DNA from: Muribaculum sp.
GTDB taxonomy: Bacteria; Bacillota; Clostridia; Lachnospirales; Lachnospiraceae
Direction: 5' to 3'
DNA: 64,000 bases
Assembly (NCBI GenBank): GCA_023663735.1
Contig: JAMPGV010000004.1
Span: forward strand, 20,189 to 84,188
Part shown: piece by piece, positions 18,910-28,490 of the stretch
Position numbering within the stretch: the stretch's first letter is position 1
Layout of the letters: each line of letters starts with the position of its first letter
Program-made: the position numbers and the translations under genes
Notes under the pieces: model-generated
What the model was told of the DNA's origin: nothing
What the model saw: only the letters and a program-made list of their open reading frames with translations
Databases searched by the model: none

Positions 18910-20283
18910 TTATACTTGGGGAACTCCGGCCAGTCCCTTGGCCAGATCCTCGTCGGTGGGAATATAATCGCTCATCTCCCCGTTGTTGTAGCGCTCATAC
19001 GCCACCATGTCAAAGTAGCCGGTACCGGTGAGTCCGAAGAGAATGGTCTTCTCCTCCCCCGTCTCCTTGCACTTCAGCGCCTCGTCCATCGCCACTTTAA
19101 TGGCGTGGGAACTCTCCGGCGCGGGCAGGATCCCCTCCACTCTGGCAAATTCTTCCGCCGCCTTGAACACGGAAGTCTGCTCCACGCTGACAGCCTCCAT
19201 ATAACCGTCCGCATACAGCTGGGACAGCACCGAACTCATGCCGTGATAGCGCAGTCCCCCCGCGTGGTTGGCCGCAGGAATGAATCCGCTTCCCAGCGTG
19301 TACATCTTCGCAAGCGGACACACTTTTCCGGTGTCGCAGAAATCGTAGACATATTTTCCTCTGGTCAGGCTGGGGCAGGAAGCCGGTTCCACCGCAACAA
19401 ACCGATAGTCCGCCTCACCCCGCAATTTTTCTCCCATAAACGGAGCGATCAGGCCGCCCAGATTGGAACCGCCGCCGGCACATCCGATGATCACATCGGG
19501 CTTGATGCCGTATTTGTCCATGGCGGTCTTGGTCTCCAGACCGATCACGGATTGATGGAGCAGCACCTGTGTCAGCACGGAACCCAGCACATACCGGTAT
19601 CCCTCCTGCGAGGTGGCCGCCTCCACTGCCTCCGAGATGGCGCATCCCAGACTTCCGGTAGTTCCCGGGAACTCCTCCAGAATCTTCCGCCCCACCGCGG
19701 TGGTGTCAGAAGGCGAGGGCGTCACATTCGCTCCGTAGGTTCTCATCACTTCTCTGCGAAACGGCTTCTGCTCATAGGAACATTTTACCATATATACCTG
19801 ACAGTCCAGCCCCAGATACGCGCAGGCCATGGAGAGCGCCGTTCCCCACTGTCCCGCCCCGGTCTCCGTGGTCACGCCTTTCAGCCCCTGCTTCTTGGCA
19901 TAATAAGCCTGTGCGATGGCCGAATTCAGTTTATGGCTGCCGCTTGTGTTGTTGCCCTCGAACTTATAATAGATCTTGGCGGGCGTCTGCAGTTTCTCCT
20001 CCAGACAATAGGCTCGCACCAAAGGAGAGGGACGGTACATCTTGTAAAACTTCCGAATCTCCTCCGGAATCTCAAAATACGCCGTCGCATCGTCCAGCTC
20101 CTGTCTGCACAGTTCCTCGCAGAAAATGCCGCTCATCTCCTCAAAGGTCAAAGGCTTTAGGGTGCCGGGATTCAGCAGGGGCGCGGGCTTGTTCTTCATG
20201 TCCGCGCGCATATTGTACCAGCTGTCCGGCATCTCATGCTCTTCCAGATAAATTTTGTAAGGGATCGTCTTGTCTTTGTTCAT
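18910..20283 (-). CDS. TrpB-like PLP-dependent enzyme (TrpB2 type)
   Basis: A 457-residue homologue of tryptophan synthase beta chain of the long TrpB2 type. Present are RPSPLVRAYCLEE, NNTSGSHKLNSA (the Lys is the expected PLP residue), TETGAGQWGTALS, the phosphate-binding CAGGGSNLGG, and HAGGLRYHGMS. No trpA or other trp gene is nearby. TrpB2 proteins often act without TrpA and may make tryptophan from indole and (phospho)serine; the physiological role here is inference. The ATG at 20283 is preceded by AGGAG; the longer frame upstream runs through purine-rich low-complexity DNA and was rejected. Confidence 0.92.
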   Translation of the reverse strand: MNKDKTIPYKIYLEEHEMPDSWYNMRADMKNKPAPLLNPGTLKPLTFEEMSGIFCEELCRQELDDATAYFEIPEEIRKFYKMYRPSPLVRAYCLEEKLQTPAKIYYKFEGNNTSGSHKLNSAIAQAYYAKKQGLKGVTTETGAGQWGTALSMACAYLGLDCQVYMVKCSYEQKPFRREVMRTYGANVTPSPSDTTAVGRKILEEFPGTTGSLGCAISEAVEAATSQEGYRYVLGSVLTQVLLHQSVIGLETKTAMDKYGIKPDVIIGCAGGGSNLGGLIAPFMGEKLRGEADYRFVAVEPASCPSLTRGKYVYDFCDTGKVCPLAKMYTLGSGFIPAANHAGGLRYHGMSSVLSQLYADGYMEAVSVEQTSVFKAAEEFARVEGILPAPESSHAIKVAMDEALKCKETGEEKTILFGLTGTGYFDMVAYERYNNGEMSDYIPTDEDLAKGLAGVPQV

Positions 20284-20289
20284 ATTGTG

Positions 20290-20365
20290 CCGCTCCTGTT
20301 TTTTGTTTTCTTTTTTCAGTTCTTTTTCAGCTCTTTTTGCAGTTCTTTTTTGAGTTCTTCGACCT
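20290..20365. repeat. Purine/pyrimidine low-complexity leader before the TrpB-like gene
   Basis: On the plus strand, AGTTCTTTTT-type units (AGTTCTTTTTC, AGCTCTTTTTG, AGTTCTTTTTT) repeat about four times, so the mRNA leader is purine-rich (AAAAAGAACTG units). Confidence 0.7.
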
Positions 20366-20454
20366 GTTGGCATTCCAGAAACAGCTTCCGTCAACTTCAT
20401 TCCGTTTCCATCCGTTGGGTCAAACGGCACGTTTTAAAACCGCGCTTATGTATC

Positions 20455-20483
20455 ATTATAGATTTAATCCTCAGATTTTGCAA
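20455..20483 (-). promoter_or_regulatory. Promoter of the TrpB-like gene
   Basis: Minus-strand TTGCAA (20478-20483), 17 bases, TATAAT (20455-20460). The flanking repeat of the 36-bp element remnant begins at 20482, touching the -35 box. Confidence 0.6.
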
Positions 20484-20494
20484 CTATAATTATA

Positions 20495-20530
20495 CAAGCG
20501 TTTGCGAAACGTTTCCATTTGCAAACTCCT
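20495..20530. repeat. 36-bp remnant of the hairpin element with 13-bp flanking repeats
   Basis: The segment contains the left-end motif GCGTTTGCGAAACG joined to a right-end-like ATTTGCAAACTCC. The identical 13-mer AACTATAATTATA stands on both sides (20482-20494 and 20531-20543), as expected for a target duplication. Confidence 0.75.
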
Positions 20531-20642
20531 AACTATAATTATAAAGCTCCTGCAATAGTCCCCCGCACAGCCCTGCGATCAATACCGGGAAAATACCATT
20601 TCCGTTGACAGGAAGGCTGCCTGTTGTTCAAAAGGATGCTCG

Positions 20643-21344
20643 TCAGTCAAACAGAATCTCCTCCACCGTCACAAACACATACCCCTCCTCCAGCAGTTCA
20701 TCCACCGCCTTCAGCGCCGCCGTCACGCTGGTGTCATAATAATCATGCATCAAAATAATATCGTTCTCCCCGGTCTTGCTCACAATTTTCTCCGTGATGG
20801 AGGACACGTTCTTGGAACTCCAGTCCAGCGGATCCACCGTCCAGAGTACCGGGAACATGTTCAATTCCTTCTCAAAGGTTTTGTCCCAGGAACCATAAGG
20901 CGGACGCACATACTGCACTTCCTCCCCCGTGATCTCCCGCAGCACCTCGTTGGTGGCGATCAGCTCCTCCTTAAACTTCTCGCGGTTGTGCTTGGTCAGC
21001 TGGATATGGCTGTAAGTGTGGTTCCCGATCAGATGCCCCTCCTCCTGCATTCTCTTGATTACGTCCGGATGGAGCTTGGCATGTTCCCCGGTGACGAAGA
21101 AGGTTGCCACCACGCCCCGCTCTTTCAGCCCGTCCAAAAGCTGTTCCGTATAATAGGGATGGGGGCCGTCGTCAAAAGTCAGTGCGATTTTCCTCTCGTC
21201 CGCATCTTCCGGTTTGTCCTCCACCTGCTCCAGCGCTCTCCCCGCCGTATCCCGCATTTCACGCCCTCTCCCCGGAAAAAGGCACAAAAACAGCAATCCT
21301 ATCGCCATATCGAAGATCAGGATTGCTGTTATCGTTTTCTTCAT
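20643..21344 (-). CDS. Polysaccharide deacetylase (NodB domain)
   Basis: A 233-residue carbohydrate esterase family 4 protein that probably removes N-acetyl groups from peptidoglycan or another surface glycan. One N-terminal hydrophobic segment (about 4-21) acts as signal or anchor. NodB motifs: TFDDGPHPYYT (catalytic Asp pair), GNHTYSHIQL (metal His pair), RPPYGSWD, WTVDPLDWSS and ILMHDYYD. The ATG at 21344 has GGAG upstream; the frame continues upstream without a good start. It is 104 bases after the chemoreceptor gene. Confidence 0.92.
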   Translation of the reverse strand: MKKTITAILIFDMAIGLLFLCLFPGRGREMRDTAGRALEQVEDKPEDADERKIALTFDDGPHPYYTEQLLDGLKERGVVATFFVTGEHAKLHPDVIKRMQEEGHLIGNHTYSHIQLTKHNREKFKEELIATNEVLREITGEEVQYVRPPYGSWDKTFEKELNMFPVLWTVDPLDWSSKNVSSITEKIVSKTGENDIILMHDYYDTSVTAALKAVDELLEEGYVFVTVEEILFD

Positions 21345-21448
21345 AGCAGACTCCGCAGCCCAACGCCTTGCTATAGTATATGCGTCGGCCCGCCGGGTAT
21401 GCCCGCGTCTGCAGATTCTTTTCCCTTTCCGCCATCCGCGCCCGCCGC

Positions 21449-23431
21449 TCACAGACGGAATTTGTTGATTCGGTCGTTCAATTCTTTTACCTGTCCGGTC
21501 ATATGCTCCGCCATAGAGGAATTTTCCTTGGAGACCTCCGTGTTGGTTCTGACGATCTGATCGATCTCCTGCACGGAAGACGTCACGCGCTCGATATACT
21601 GCTCCTGATCCTGTATGACGTCGGCCATCTTCCGGATGGCGTCCCGTGCGGCCATAAAGCCCTCAAAGTTCTCGTGCAATACCGAGACGGTATTCTTCAT
21701 GATGCCCATCCCTTCCTCGATGGCCTCATTGTTTTTCCCAACCATATCACCGATATTCTCGCTGGCCTTGGAAGTGTCCTCCGACAATCCCCGGATCTCC
21801 TCCGCCACCACGGCGAATCCCCTGCCCGCCTCTCCGGCTCTGGCCGCCTCGATGGAGGCGTTCAGAGCCAGCAGATTGGTCTGTTCATTGATCTCGTTAA
21901 TCATCTGAAGGCATCCGCCGATCTTGTCCGAACTGGAAGCGATCTCCTGCATCTTCCCGCTCAGTTCCGCGATCTGTTTCTCAAAAATGTCTTTGAGCTT
22001 GAGATTGTTGCTGTCCACCAGACCGATCACACGCTTCGCATCCTCGTTGGTCGCCTGAATATTCTCCTCCAAAATACGCATGTTTTCAGCCAGACTGTCA
22101 ATGCTCTCCGCCTGTGTGACCGCCCCCTGCGCCACTTGGCCGGATGCGGAATTGACCTGCCCCGACAACTCGCTGAAACGGCTGGCGCTGCTGTCGATAT
22201 CCCGCACCAGCGCGCCGAGATTGTGGGTGATCTCCTCGATCCCCTGCCGAAGCTGCACAAAATCGCCCCGATACTCCACCTCGGGAACCGCCGCCAGATT
22301 GCCGCCGGCCACCTCGTTCAGGATTCTCGCAACATCCTGCACATAAGCGTTCACGGTGCGGGTCGTCACGTTCAAGGAGTCTTGAAGCACCTTGATCTCA
22401 TAGCTGACTTCCTCCTCGTCGAAGACCACATCCAGACGCCCCTGCGCCACCGTCGGCAGTTTATCCGCAAAATTCTCCAGAGGCTTAAACCATTTTCCGA
22501 TGATCCGGCTGTTCCTGCGGCTGACGTAAGTCAAGCTCAGCCCGAAGAGCAGCACGTAAGAACACAATACCACAAACAACAGGCTGTATGCCTTCAGCCA
22601 GCTTTTCACCACATAGACCTGAAAACGCGAATCGCCGACTTGTACGCTCCGCACGGTCTTAAGCTGTCTGTCATAATCCAAAAGCGTGGCCGTCCGATCC
22701 CCCGTGGCTTTCCGGTAGGCGGTATCTTGCACTTCCGTGCCGCCCTCGCCGCTGAGCTGGTACTCCTCGAACGGATGAGTGACAATCACTCCGGTCTCGT
22801 CCGCCAGAAAAGCATACTCGCTTCCCTGATAACTCTCCTGCAGAACCGCAGTCAATTTATCCATATACAGATCAATGCCGAACACGCCCACCGGACGGCC
22901 GTCGATCACAACGCGCTTGCTGAACGTAATACAGTATCCGCCGGTCTGTTCGTCCGCATAAGGCGCGGTGATGTGGATATCGTCATTGTCGATGGCGCTG
23001 CTGTACCATTCTCTGCCCGCCACGTCAAAATCCGCAGGCGGCTGCCATCCGTTGTTCATCAACACCAATCCGGGCAGTCCGGGATCGGAAAGATAGGTGC
23101 AGGAAATATCGCTGTACCGCTGCGTGATGCTGTCGAGATATGCGATCGTGGCCGCGCCGTCCTGATACAGGTTTCCCTGCGCTTCCAGACTATTCACGAA
23201 CATGTTCAGAATACTTTCCTTCTCCAAAATCCACATCTGCACCTGATCGCGGTACTCCCCCGCCTCCAGATTCGTCTGTCTGTCGGCCAGAACAATTGTC
23301 AGATACATCATGCCCACAAAACCGACCACCATCGTACAGGTCAGGACGATGCTGATATTTTTGTTGATAATCCTGCTGAGGAGCGCGCTATACTTTGGTA
23401 AATTCTGTTCTTCTGCTTTTGTCTCCGACAT
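21449..23431 (-). CDS. Methyl-accepting chemotaxis protein with Cache sensor
   Basis: A 660-residue chemoreceptor. One TM segment near residues 25-50 and a second near 290-310 bracket an extracellular domain of about 240 residues with dCache features (YRDQVQMWI, REWYSSAIDNDDIHITAPY, GYCITFSKRVVIDGRPVGV, FGIDLYMDKL). A HAMP-like linker follows, then a cytoplasmic coiled coil whose tip INEQTNLLALNASIEAARAG and GRGFAVVAEEIRGLS is the conserved CheA/CheW contact. No che or flagellar genes are in the window. The start at 23431 uses GGAGG about 9 bases upstream. It follows the 1,102-residue surface protein gene by 32 bases, so co-expression is likely. The ligand is unknown. Confidence 0.93.
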   Translation of the reverse strand: MSETKAEEQNLPKYSALLSRIINKNISIVLTCTMVVGFVGMMYLTIVLADRQTNLEAGEYRDQVQMWILEKESILNMFVNSLEAQGNLYQDGAATIAYLDSITQRYSDISCTYLSDPGLPGLVLMNNGWQPPADFDVAGREWYSSAIDNDDIHITAPYADEQTGGYCITFSKRVVIDGRPVGVFGIDLYMDKLTAVLQESYQGSEYAFLADETGVIVTHPFEEYQLSGEGGTEVQDTAYRKATGDRTATLLDYDRQLKTVRSVQVGDSRFQVYVVKSWLKAYSLLFVVLCSYVLLFGLSLTYVSRRNSRIIGKWFKPLENFADKLPTVAQGRLDVVFDEEEVSYEIKVLQDSLNVTTRTVNAYVQDVARILNEVAGGNLAAVPEVEYRGDFVQLRQGIEEITHNLGALVRDIDSSASRFSELSGQVNSASGQVAQGAVTQAESIDSLAENMRILEENIQATNEDAKRVIGLVDSNNLKLKDIFEKQIAELSGKMQEIASSSDKIGGCLQMINEINEQTNLLALNASIEAARAGEAGRGFAVVAEEIRGLSEDTSKASENIGDMVGKNNEAIEEGMGIMKNTVSVLHENFEGFMAARDAIRKMADVIQDQEQYIERVTSSVQEIDQIVRTNTEVSKENSSMAEHMTGQVKELNDRINKFRL

Positions 23432-23463
23432 TTGGATGATCCTCCTTCTCATTTGTTACGCGG

Positions 23464-26400
23464 CTATTTGATCTTGATCGTCACTTTGGACGTGGCGTTT
23501 TCCACAAAACTGTACCCGTAAACATAATTGTATTTTACATACCCGGTAAAACGCGTCTTCTTAAGCTGTTCCCGCTCTTCCTCCGTCACCGATTCTTTCA
23601 GCCGGATGACGGCTTTCGTCCGCCCGCCGTTCTCGTCCTCGAGATAACACAATTCAAAATAGTTGTTAAAATCATTGGCCTTCCCGCCCACATTTGCATT
23701 GAGCAGCTGCGCGTCAAAATCCGGCAGGAACTCTGAGGGTGTGCATTTTAGTTCCACGAAATCGCCCTTGGAGAGATCCAGCGTGTAGGAAGCCGCGATT
23801 TTGACCGGGGACGCCTTGTTCACTTTCACTGTGACGGAGGCCGGCTTGCACATCAGCACGCCGTCTCTGCAAAATGCGATCTTATATTGATAGCTGCCCG
23901 GCTTGAGGTCGCTGCCCGGCTCCGCGTTGAGTTTGAAGGTTCTCTCCGCCGGGTTAAAATCGCTGATAAACAACTTCGGACCCGATTTGGAGATCTGTGC
24001 AAGCTGGATCTCATCGAAACTGCCGTAGCTGTACTGATACGTGAGCTGCTGCATAGGAACCTCCAGTCCGTCCTCCCCCTCTTCTAACTCCAGAGGATGC
24101 GTATATTTGTTGCTGTAAAGTTTACCGTTTATCAGTTTCAGCGAAGGAGCCGCCTCATAGACCTCATCCTCCCAGCCGGTATTGATCAGTTTTAAAGTAC
24201 CCGACACCGAAGAACCGGACTTGATCTTGATCTTCAGCTCCGTGGTCTTGGCGCTTGGCGTGACCAGACAGTATTCTCCCTCCGTCTTAATTTTTCCGCC
24301 CTTCACCGTATAGGACAGATCAAACCACTCATTATAATAGCGCGCTCCGCCGGTCGTCTTAAAGCCCATTTTCAGCTTCAGCACGGAACCTCTGGGTGCA
24401 TTGTAGGTGAGCTGCGCCTCCCCGTTTTTGATCTGGCTCTGAGCGTTCCCGGCAATCTCGAATCCGTCGCTGGTGATCTCGGAGAGCTGATAGGTAATGT
24501 TAGAGGCCGAAGGAAGCGAGATCGTCAATTTCAGCGTCTTTGACTTCTTCCCGCCGTCTCTGGTGACGGCTTTCAGCGTGACGCTGGCGCATTTGCGCAC
24601 ATGCAGATAATGCATCCCGTCCGCCTCGTCCTGCGCGGCATAGACCTTAGCGGTGTTCTTGGCGTTGTCAGCCGGTGTGACATCGACATACTGGTTGATG
24701 ACATTGCCGTTTTGGTCGAACACCACCACCCGCGCGCCCTCGGCCTGATCCGCAGTAATCTTGGTTCCGTAGGTCTTGCCCTTCGCATCAATCTGACTGA
24801 TCGTTTTTCCGTCTTTTACCAGACGCATCATAGTGGGTACCAGCGTGGTGGACACAATTTCCACATGCGCCGCGGCCACTGTTTCATTTCCGTCAAAATC
24901 CGCCGCCGTGATCACGATGGCAATGTGGTTATTGCTGGTATCGGGATCCACATAATAGCCCTTTTTCACCGTGACTTTTCCGCTCTTGTTGACGGAAATG
25001 TTGTTCCGGACATTGTCCGTCGGCTCCACCACCGCATAGCCGAACTCGGAATTGTCCGGCACCGCCGAATACACCTCATAGGTGAACTTTTGCGTTTTGG
25101 CTTTCTGGTTGTCCGCATAGCCGTATCCGACGGGAACGGCGCTGAACGTGATATTTTTACTGTTGACTCCCACCTGTTCGGTGATGCCGGAAGTGTCGAT
25201 TTGCCAGATTCCCGCATAGACCGTCAGGGTAAAGGAAGTATTGGCCTGATACATGGTGCCGCCCTGCGGGGAACCCGCCGTGGCCTCCTCGCCGATCCCG
25301 GCGTAGACCACCACCTGATACTTGCCGGGCGCGACGTCCTCTGCGGCAGAGATATAAAGCTCGTCGTTGTCGTTCCGGAAGGTGCAGGTCAGACCGCTGC
25401 AGACGCCGCCTCCGGCGTCGTAGGCAACGGCGGTCAGATCATGGATATAGCTGGCCTTCTTGCTGTATTTGGCAAGCCCCGCAAACACATTCTCCTGCCC
25501 GCTGTAGATCGTCGTCTTCTTCTTGGTAAATCCCAGTTTATCCTCATAGTACAGGTTCTTCGTGGCGAAAGTCTTGACCACCGTATTGCCCGCAAGCGCC
25601 GCCTCCAGCGGTTCCTCCACAGAGGTGTCTGCATCGGGAACCTGAAGCTGTCTGTCAAGATGCACCATGCGCACCGCAAACTCATAATGACAGGCGGTGG
25701 GCGCGGACAGATCCCCGTCGTTCACCTGCACGGCTCTGCTCTGGGTGTTCTGATTCTCCACTTTCGGGATATAGAAATATCTCGGCCCGCTGCCGGAACC
25801 GGCGGGAAGCGTCTCTCCCTCCGCCGGATAGGGCATCACCCGCACCTCATAATATGCGGCTTCCTCCTCCGTGCCGTCGCTTCCGTTGGGTACCGCCGTA
25901 AAATTCAACACAACTTCTTTATAGCCCTGCGCGCTGCTGGCCAGACTTTTCAGCCGAAGCCCCGCCTCGCCGGTGAGTTTTGCCTTTCTGGAATCGCCGT
26001 AGGCAATCGCATAGGACGCATCCTCCGGATCGACAACGACAAAATCCGCGCTCTCGCTCACGGTAAACGTATACCGATTGTCATAATCAAGCTCCATGGC
26101 CGTGTAAACCGGATTCCCCTTGGCGTCCCGGCTCACCATGGCCAGCGCATAGCCGGGTTTGGTCACCTTGATCGAAACCTCGCTCCCCACCGGAGCCGTT
26201 CCGTCCGCCCCGACGCCTGAGACCACCGCCTCTCCCTTCACCGCCACGGACACCGCATCCGCAAGAGCTGTCAGCTCCACAAGACAGGGCGCGTCCTTGG
26301 TGGTGGAGAGCTGCTCCAAATCCAGCTCCAGCCGATAGATCCATCTTCCCTTTTGCAGCCGCCGTTCCTGCTTCTCCGCAAGGCATCCCGCAAGCTGCTC

Positions 26401-26772
26401 CGGAATCCGAAGCCTGTATCCATACCGCACGGACGCCTCAAATACAAGCTTGGGCGTCTCGGACAGATTCACCCGGTAAATCGTCTCGGCCGACGCATAG
26501 TCGATCGCCCGAATCCCGTCCATGTCGGGAATCGTGACGGCCACGTCTCCTCCATTATCCGAAAATACCACATATTGGTATGCGGCCTGACGTTCGTCTC
26601 CCAGAAGGCCGCCCCACGTCTCGTCAGCGCCGTCGATCGTTCCCGAACCCGCCGCGCTCATTTCCTCCGGCAGGACGATGGTTCCGGCTCCCGCCTGTAT
26701 CTCCGGCGCAGTTCCCGCCAGAAGCGCCGCCGCCAGCACGCCTGAAATCCACTTTTTCACAGTCCTCTTCAT
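23464..26772 (-). CDS. Large secreted protein of unknown function
   Basis: A 1,102-residue protein with a clear signal peptide (about 1-27: MKRTVKKWISGVLAAALLAG, then TAPEIQAGAG). The mature part is beta-rich, with stretches that look like Ig or fibronectin modules (VSVAVKGEAVVSG, GVNSKNITFSAVPVGY, GTLTLINTG-like segments, KPGSYQYKIAFCRDG, NKASPVKIAASYTLDLSKGD). I recognise no named domain with certainty, no enzyme motif, and no LPxTG or other anchor. Its ATG overlaps the VanZ stop by four bases (ATGA), so the two genes are translationally coupled; the chemoreceptor gene follows by 32 bases. Confidence 0.8.
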   Translation of the reverse strand: MKRTVKKWISGVLAAALLAGTAPEIQAGAGTIVLPEEMSAAGSGTIDGADETWGGLLGDERQAAYQYVVFSDNGGDVAVTIPDMDGIRAIDYASAETIYRVNLSETPKLVFEASVRYGYRLRIPEQLAGCLAEKQERRLQKGRWIYRLELDLEQLSTTKDAPCLVELTALADAVSVAVKGEAVVSGVGADGTAPVGSEVSIKVTKPGYALAMVSRDAKGNPVYTAMELDYDNRYTFTVSESADFVVVDPEDASYAIAYGDSRKAKLTGEAGLRLKSLASSAQGYKEVVLNFTAVPNGSDGTEEEAAYYEVRVMPYPAEGETLPAGSGSGPRYFYIPKVENQNTQSRAVQVNDGDLSAPTACHYEFAVRMVHLDRQLQVPDADTSVEEPLEAALAGNTVVKTFATKNLYYEDKLGFTKKKTTIYSGQENVFAGLAKYSKKASYIHDLTAVAYDAGGGVCSGLTCTFRNDNDELYISAAEDVAPGKYQVVVYAGIGEEATAGSPQGGTMYQANTSFTLTVYAGIWQIDTSGITEQVGVNSKNITFSAVPVGYGYADNQKAKTQKFTYEVYSAVPDNSEFGYAVVEPTDNVRNNISVNKSGKVTVKKGYYVDPDTSNNHIAIVITAADFDGNETVAAAHVEIVSTTLVPTMMRLVKDGKTISQIDAKGKTYGTKITADQAEGARVVVFDQNGNVINQYVDVTPADNAKNTAKVYAAQDEADGMHYLHVRKCASVTLKAVTRDGGKKSKTLKLTISLPSASNITYQLSEITSDGFEIAGNAQSQIKNGEAQLTYNAPRGSVLKLKMGFKTTGGARYYNEWFDLSYTVKGGKIKTEGEYCLVTPSAKTTELKIKIKSGSSVSGTLKLINTGWEDEVYEAAPSLKLINGKLYSNKYTHPLELEEGEDGLEVPMQQLTYQYSYGSFDEIQLAQISKSGPKLFISDFNPAERTFKLNAEPGSDLKPGSYQYKIAFCRDGVLMCKPASVTVKVNKASPVKIAASYTLDLSKGDFVELKCTPSEFLPDFDAQLLNANVGGKANDFNNYFELCYLEDENGGRTKAVIRLKESVTEEEREQLKKTRFTGYVKYNYVYGYSFVENATSKVTIKIK

Positions 26773-27221
26773 ATGTTTGTACCAGCTTTCCTTCTCAGTC
26801 TCCGCGCGGCGCAGATCACCGCTGTCAGAATACAGGCTCCCAGAGTAAAGCCCGCCAGATCAATCCAGACGTCCCCCACCGAAGAAAACCGCCCCGGAGA
26901 GCCTGCCTGAATCGACTCGTCTGCCAGCGCGGTAAACACCCCTATCAAAATGCCGTTGCCGATCTCGGAACGCCTCCATCTGCCATACGCCCAAAATACC
27001 AGCGCCGCACACATCCCCTCCAATGCGTACTCCGCAAGATGTGCCGCCTTCCGGATCGCCTGCTCCAGAACCGGGTGAGCCGGCTGCAGGAATTCATTTA
27101 CCATTTCCGTGACTTTCACGCTGCGCTCTCCCGAGCGGTCCGCATCCTGCAGCGAATTGCCCCAGATAAACAGAATACAGACCGCCAGAGGGATGAGAGT
27201 CAATACCCTATATCTCTTCAT
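26769..27221 (-). CDS. VanZ family membrane protein
   Basis: A 150-residue protein with about four hydrophobic segments (about 8-20, 67-82, 95-108, 122-140) and VanZ features: FIWGNSLQDADRSGERS, RKAAHLAEYALEGMCAAL, LADESIQAGSPGRFSSVGDVWIDLAG (split between helices 3 and 4). VanZ-like proteins are linked with teicoplanin resistance in one cluster, but most have no known function. It ends in an ATGA overlap with the following surface protein gene and begins 20 bases after the sugar kinase. Only a weak Shine-Dalgarno is seen. Confidence 0.88.
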   Translation of the reverse strand: MKRYRVLTLIPLAVCILFIWGNSLQDADRSGERSVKVTEMVNEFLQPAHPVLEQAIRKAAHLAEYALEGMCAALVFWAYGRWRRSEIGNGILIGVFTALADESIQAGSPGRFSSVGDVWIDLAGFTLGACILTAVICAARRLRRKAGTNI

Positions 27222-27241
27222 TTACATACAATACCTGTCTT

Positions 27242-28327
27242 TTAGCGTTTGATATCGTAATTCATATTCATCAGATTCCGGATGGCCTTATCGTCGTCCG
27301 TGATGTTGGCGTCCCCGTGAATCGTATGTTTGATGGCGCTGCTCGCCACCGCGAAATTAATCATATCCATAGCTTTGTAATGGTGCATGATCGCATAGAT
27401 CAAGCCGGATGCAAACGCGTCGCCGCCGCCCACGCGATCCAAAATGTTGAAGGTGAACAGTTTGCTTTCAAACGTGTGTCCGTCATACCACATATACGCT
27501 TTCAGGCTGTTCTCGCTGCCGCTGTGGGCATAACGCACATGTCTGGCGATGCATTTCAGATTGGGATACCGCTCCACAAACGCCTTGAAAATCTCATCCT
27601 GCTGTTCGTAGGTGGGCTGCAGGGGTACATTGTCCTTCCAGTCCCCCTTGCTGTGGTCGTTTTCGTCCCGCCACAAATGATACGGCTCGATTCCCATCAG
27701 CACATCCACATAGGGCAGGCATTTGGTACAGAAATCTCTGGCCTCCTCCCAAGTCCAGAGCAGGCTTCTGAAATTCCCGTCAAAACTCACCGTCAGTCCC
27801 TTCTCCTTGGCCTTTGCCAGACAATCCAGCACCAGCTGGGCGCAGCTTCCGCTTAGGGCGGGCGTGATACCGCTCAGATGAATCCAGTCGAACTCCTCCA
27901 GCAGCGCGTCCAGATTTACTTTAGAAAAATCATATTCGGAAAAAGCGCTGTTTTTCCGGTCATAGGTAACCTTGCTCGCACGGATTCCGTATCCGGTCTC
28001 CATATAATAGGTTCCCAGACGATGGGTAGGCGTCTCCTCGGGGGTACTCAAAATCACAGGGGTACAATGCACATCGTTGCTCCGCAGCATCCGAACCGCG
28101 CTCTTGCCCAGACTGTTGTTGGGTACCACGGAAAAAAAGGTGCTGTCCACGCCCAGATTAGCCAGCGCCAGCGCGATATTGGCCTCGCTTCCCCCGTAAC
28201 TTGCCTCAAAGGTATTGGCCATCCGTATTTTCTCGTAATTGGGCGGCGTCAGACGAAGCATGATCTCTCCCACCGCCAAAAATTTAACGTCTGCATTCTC
28301 TGCCAACAGAGGATTCCTATGTTCCAT
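27242..28327 (-). CDS. PfkB family sugar kinase (2-keto-3-deoxygluconate kinase-like)
   Basis: A 361-residue ribokinase-family enzyme. GEIMLRLTPP near the N-terminus and SYGGSEANIALALANLG fit KDG kinases; the C-terminal signature RVGGGDAFASGLIYAI includes the catalytic GGGD (Asp as base). Other PfkB substrates such as fructose remain possible. Two nearby Met codons compete: 28339 sits almost on GGAAAGG, while 28327 is 13 bases from it; I chose 28327. A promoter and a 30-bp palindrome lie upstream. No other uronate pathway gene is in the window. Confidence 0.8.
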   Translation of the reverse strand: MEHRNPLLAENADVKFLAVGEIMLRLTPPNYEKIRMANTFEASYGGSEANIALALANLGVDSTFFSVVPNNSLGKSAVRMLRSNDVHCTPVILSTPEETPTHRLGTYYMETGYGIRASKVTYDRKNSAFSEYDFSKVNLDALLEEFDWIHLSGITPALSGSCAQLVLDCLAKAKEKGLTVSFDGNFRSLLWTWEEARDFCTKCLPYVDVLMGIEPYHLWRDENDHSKGDWKDNVPLQPTYEQQDEIFKAFVERYPNLKCIARHVRYAHSGSENSLKAYMWYDGHTFESKLFTFNILDRVGGGDAFASGLIYAIMHHYKAMDMINFAVASSAIKHTIHGDANITDDDKAIRNLMNMNYDIKR

Positions 28328-28441
28328 AATAATAACCATGCCTTTCCGTGACCTGCGAATTCTTGACAACGAAAAGCGCAAGCTTTTGTTGTATGCTATC
28401 GCAGGCACAAATTTGCGTGTGAAAGATTCCGCTCAAGGATC

Positions 28442-28471
28442 CGCGCATTTCATCCGCGGATGAAATACGCG
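28442..28471. promoter_or_regulatory. Palindromic candidate operator of the sugar kinase gene
   Basis: A perfect 20-bp palindrome ATTTCATCCGCGGATGAAAT (28447-28466) with CGCG on each side (28442-28445, 28468-28471). It lies about 20 bases downstream of the -10 box, a position where a bound repressor would block transcription. Confidence 0.6.
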
Positions 28472-28490
28472 TCCTATCGCTGCTTCTTTT

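Noticed and set aside
21380-23401. Plus-strand ORF of 673 codons opposite the chemoreceptor gene
   Set aside because: The minus-strand frame encodes a complete methyl-accepting protein with conserved motifs; the opposite frame has none.
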